Source: Candidatus Taylorbacteria bacterium RIFCSPLOWO2_01_FULL_50_130
GTDB taxonomy: Bacteria > Patescibacteriota > Minisyncoccia > Phycocordibacterales > UBA10002
Direction of reading: 5' to 3'
Assembly: GCA_001821155.1 (NCBI GenBank)
Contig: MHSB01000041.1
Span: forward strand, 1-14,200
Length of the DNA stretch: 14,200 nt
In this document: piece by piece, positions 12,315 to 14,200 of the stretch
Layout: every line of letters starts with the position of its first letter
How positions within the stretch are numbered: position 1 is the first letter of the stretch
Notes under the pieces: model-generated
What the model was told of the DNA's origin: nothing
The model's input: only the letters and a program-made list of their open reading frames with translations
Database searches by the model: none
Position numbers and translations under genes: made by a program

Positions 12315-13046
12315 ATGTCGTTTTCGACGTTGTCTTTCTCTCTCCTCGGCGGCGTTCTTCCCGCGCTCTTCTGGCTTTGGTTCTGGCTGCGCGAAGACCG
12401 GCTTCATCCGGAACCGCGTCGACTTATTATTCTGTCGTTTCTGCTCGGTATGGCCGCGGTGCTCGTCGCCGTTCCCATGGAGCAATCGCTGTGCGGAAGG
12501 ATAATGGGGAACAGCGGAACGGGGTGCGCGATGGAACTTCCCCTGACGGGAAAAGTCTTTGCCATAATTGTCGGACTTTCCGTCATTGAGGAAGTGCTGA
12601 AGTTTGCCGCTTCCTACTTCGGCGCTCTGCGCCGGCGCGATAATGACGAACCGATTGATTCGCTCATCTACCTCATTACGGTCGCGCTCGGATTCGCGGC
12701 TCTGGAGAACACGCTGTTCCTCGCGGGGGCGATAAAAACGGGCGGGATTATCGCCGGTTTTGACATTGGGGTGCTTCGTTTTATCGGGGCGACACTCCTC
12801 CATGTGGTCTCGTCCGGCGCGCTTGGATTCTTTCTTGCGCTTGGATTCTATCAGCGCGGCAAAATACGGAAGGTGGACGCGGCAGTGGGCGTTCTTGCCG
12901 CCATTCTATTGCATACACTCTTCAACTTGTTTATACTTAACAATGAAGCGAGCGGCCTGCACCTGTTCAGCGTATTCGCGTTCGTTTGGCTCGCCGTCGT
13001 TCTGCTTCTTATTGGGTTCGAGAAAGTGAAGCAATTTAAAGGTTAG
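12315..13046 (+). CDS. PrsW-family intramembrane glutamic protease
   Basis: Multi-pass membrane protein, 243 residues, about seven or eight hydrophobic segments. Family motifs: EEVLK with E92/E93 and K96 in SVIEEVLKFAAS; ALEN with E131 in GFAALENTLF; H163 in LLHVVSSGALGFF; H200 in LLHTLFNLF. These four conserved motif blocks fit the PrsW/CAAX-type protease superfamily. The best-known member cleaves an anti-sigma factor in Bacillus; no anti-sigma gene is nearby, so the substrate is unknown. It lies 99 bp after valS, preceded by CTACT/TAGTA repeats (TAGTAGAA 12246-12253, TTCTACTA 12291-12298) and no obvious Shine-Dalgarno. A mobile element starts immediately after its stop codon. Confidence 0.87.
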   Translation: MSFSTLSFSLLGGVLPALFWLWFWLREDRLHPEPRRLIILSFLLGMAAVLVAVPMEQSLCGRIMGNSGTGCAMELPLTGKVFAIIVGLSVIEEVLKFAASYFGALRRRDNDEPIDSLIYLITVALGFAALENTLFLAGAIKTGGIIAGFDIGVLRFIGATLLHVVSSGALGFFLALGFYQRGKIRKVDAAVGVLAAILLHTLFNLFILNNEASGLHLFSVFAFVWLAVVLLLIGFEKVKQFKG

Positions 13047-13047
13047 T

Positions 13048-13224
13048 ATAATTAGGACTTACGCATTTCTTCCTTTTCTGTCATTCCCGCCCCCGATCAG
13101 GTCGAGGGCAGGCTACGGCGGGAATCCAGTATTCGGCCGTTTTTTAACGCCCTGGATTCCCGTTCCCCGCCTTCGCGAGGACAAGCTTCACGGGAATGAC
13201 ACCGATTGCGTAAGTCCTAATAAT
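13048..13224. mobile_element. 167-bp inverted-repeat element with 5-bp target duplication
   Basis: The element is 13053-13219. Terminal repeats TAGGACTTACGCA (13053-13065) and its exact complement (13207-13219). ATAAT on both flanks (13048-13052, 13220-13224). Inside are paired arms TGTCATTCCCG (13079-13089) / CGGGAATGACA (13191-13201) and GGCGGGAATCCAG / CTGGATTCCCG, a REP-like core. It has no coding capacity. It differs from the 98-bp element. The AGGACTTACGCA end is, from memory, similar to ends of IS-derived elements in cyanobacteria; this was not checked. Confidence 0.8.
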
Positions 13225-13309
13225 GCAAATATCACGAACGAAGAATGCGAATACCGCGAATTATTCGCTTGCTTTATTCGTAGAAATTCCTAATTTGCAG
13301 CATTCGAAT

Positions 13310-13315
13310 TATAAT
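13310..13315 (+). promoter_or_regulatory. Possible -10 box for the small heat-shock gene
   Basis: Perfect TATAAT, 24 bp before the ATG, in a TTCG/GCATTCG-rich repeat spacer (13225-13338). No matching -35 at 16-18 bp. No CIRCE-type inverted repeat is visible. Confidence 0.35.
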
Positions 13316-13338
13316 TTGTAGCATTCGCATTAAAATGT

Positions 13339-13824
13339 ATGAAGGACAAACGATCTTTTTTTGAACGGCTCACGGGAGCAGTGAACCCGCAAGAAGTTGA
13401 GGAGGAGGAAGAGGCAACATCGGGACGGCATCTCCCGATTAGGAGCGCGGATAAGCGCGGGGTAGCGCGAGTTGAGGAAGAAACCGCGCCGGAGGAGGGG
13501 GAGCTTACCGTAGACGTGTATCAGACCCCGGATGATATCATCATCAAGACGATTGTCGCGGGCGTGCGGCCGGAAGATTTGGACGTTTCCATTACCCGCG
13601 ACATGGTGACCATTCGCGGTTCTCGGCAAGAGTCAAGCGAGATAAATGACGGAGATTATTTTCACCGAGAATTATACTGGGGTTCGTTTTCACGCAACAT
13701 TCTTCTGCCGCAGGAAATTGACGTGGACGCCTCTGAAGCGAGTGAAAAACACGGCCTCCTTACGCTCCGGCTTCCCAAGCTTGATAAGAGTCGGCAGACG
13801 AAACTGAAAGTGAGAAGTAGTTAG
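13339..13824 (+). CDS. Small heat-shock protein (Hsp20/alpha-crystallin family)
   Basis: ATP-independent chaperone that holds unfolding proteins in oligomers. 161 residues. N-terminal part is acidic and flexible (EVEEEEE, then ETAPEEGE). The alpha-crystallin domain spans about 55-150: LTVDVYQTPDDIIIKT, GVRPEDLDVSI, FHRELYWGSFSRNILLP, ending in HGLLTLRLPK, the family's G-x-L-x-L-x-LPK strand. The tail is basic and lacks a clear I-x-I motif. ATG 13339 is used; another ATG at 13335 is out of frame. Downstream lies a TAGTAG-type repeat (13821-13848). Confidence 0.93.
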   Translation: MKDKRSFFERLTGAVNPQEVEEEEEATSGRHLPIRSADKRGVARVEEETAPEEGELTVDVYQTPDDIIIKTIVAGVRPEDLDVSITRDMVTIRGSRQESSEINDGDYFHRELYWGSFSRNILLPQEIDVDASEASEKHGLLTLRLPKLDKSRQTKLKVRSS

Positions 13825-13876
13825 TAGATAGTAGTGAGTAGCTGGTAGAAAAGGGAGCGGGCGGAGGTTCGATAGC

Positions 13877-13928
13877 GTCCGTGCGCCTGTTCGGCTTGAA
13901 ACTCTCATGAAGCTAGGTTAGCATGGAC
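13877..13928 (+). other. Long hairpin in the spacer before tRNA-Phe
   Basis: GTCCGTGC (13877-13884) pairs with GCATGGAC (13921-13928) with one G-U, enclosing CCT/AGG and GCTT/AAGC pairs around a 12-nt loop. No U-run follows directly, so it may be part of a processed leader or a small RNA, not an hsp20 terminator. Confidence 0.4.
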
Positions 13929-13954
13929 AAAATGCCGAGTTGGCTCCCGAAGGA
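13929..13954 (+). other. tRNA-Phe-like 5' fragment
   Basis: AAAATGCCGAG begins both this stretch and the real tRNA 102 bp downstream. The fragment also keeps a D-arm of identical geometry, GCTC + 8 nt + GAGC. There is no matching 3' acceptor strand, so it cannot be a tRNA. It may be a duplication remnant or a tRNA-mimic. Confidence 0.3.
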
Positions 13955-13981
13955 GAGCAAAACTTCCTACAGGGCAGGCTG

Positions 13982-14010
13982 TGGACTTTTTAGCACATCA
14001 TCATTATTCT
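13982..14010 (+). promoter_or_regulatory. Candidate tRNA-Phe promoter
   Basis: TGGACT (13982-13987), 17-bp spacer, TATTCT (14005-14010). The predicted start is about 20 nt before the mature tRNA. Both boxes match consensus only partly. Confidence 0.35.
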
Positions 14011-14035
14011 GTTCTGGCAAAGCAGAGCAAAAAAT

Positions 14036-14111
14036 GCCGAGGTAGCTCAGTTGGTAGAGCGCTTCCCTGAAGAGGAATAGGTCCCCAGTTCGATCCTGGG
14101 CCTCGGCACCA
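14036..14111 (+). tRNA. trnF: tRNA-Phe (GAA anticodon), CCA encoded
   Basis: Full cloverleaf: acceptor GCCGAGG / CCTCGGC; D-arm GCTC...GAGC; anticodon loop CTGAAGA giving GAA; T-arm CCCAG TTCGATC CTGGG; discriminator A; encoded CCA at 14109-14111. The first anticodon-stem pair (C27-U43) is mismatched; the other four pair. Confidence 0.97.
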
Positions 14112-14147
14112 AGACAAAACTGGACGGCTTTTTGAGAGCCAATTCGT

Positions 14148-14177
14148 GGGCGGCACAAAGTGCCGCCCATTGATTTT
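14148..14177 (+). terminator. Hairpin after tRNA-Phe
   Basis: GGGCGGCAC (14148-14156), loop AAA, GTGCCGCCC (14160-14168), followed by ATTGATTTT. The perfect 9-bp stem and modest T-tail are consistent with an intrinsic terminator. Confidence 0.65.
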
Positions 14178-14200
14178 GCCCTAATGAATCCTCTCCGCTC

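Noticed and set aside
1..14200. CRISPR array, rRNA genes, prophage or complete transposase
   Set aside because: No regularly spaced repeats, no rRNA-like stretches and no transposase or integrase motifs seen on either strand.

Overview
This window looks like a chromosomal stretch of a Candidate Phyla Radiation bacterium, most likely a parcubacterial (Patescibacteria) lineage. The assignment is an inference from four things: the gene set and order (bS21 - YbeY - FtsA - FtsZ, then TrxB, ABC exporter, TsaD, ValS), parcubacterial-looking variants of FtsA and TsaD, start codons mostly without Shine-Dalgarno sequences, and very repeat-rich spacers. No phage, CRISPR or complete IS transposase gene is visible.

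Layout. 1-640: the end of rpsU (bS21) and ybeY. 723-1904: ftsA. 1905-3092: a 1.2 kb accessory spacer that separates ftsA from ftsZ. It holds a structured or palindromic stretch, a 98-bp MITE-like element, other hairpin repeats, and a small minus-strand gene with its own promoter and terminator. 3093-4238: ftsZ, with a terminator. 4350-5339: a thioredoxin-reductase-like flavoprotein. 5340-6534: a minus-strand block with a small zinc-ribbon gene, the second identical 98-bp element touching its start codon, and a roughly 380-nt structured RNA candidate with a sigma70-like promoter and a strong terminator. 6535-9727: an ABC exporter and tsaD, 7 bp apart. 9728-10016: a second structured RNA candidate, about 265 nt, ending in a classic terminator. 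10050-13046: valS, transcribed from a promoter that implies a leaderless mRNA, and a PrsW-family membrane protease. 13048-13224: a different 167-bp inverted-repeat element with 5-bp target duplications. 13339-13824: a small heat-shock protein. 14036-14111: tRNA-Phe(GAA), then a hairpin.

Functionally most of this is housekeeping: ribosome and rRNA maturation, Z-ring assembly (FtsZ with its C-terminal FtsA-binding peptide, FtsA with its membrane helix), thiol redox, tRNA t6A modification, valine charging and proteostasis. The unusual material is in the spacers and in small in-frame insertions. Two short non-autonomous mobile elements have clean target duplications. Repeat-like DNA is embedded in frame inside trxB, tsaD and probably valS. 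Two spacers look like independent non-coding RNA genes that I cannot assign to RNase P, tmRNA, SRP, 6S or T-box classes by eye.
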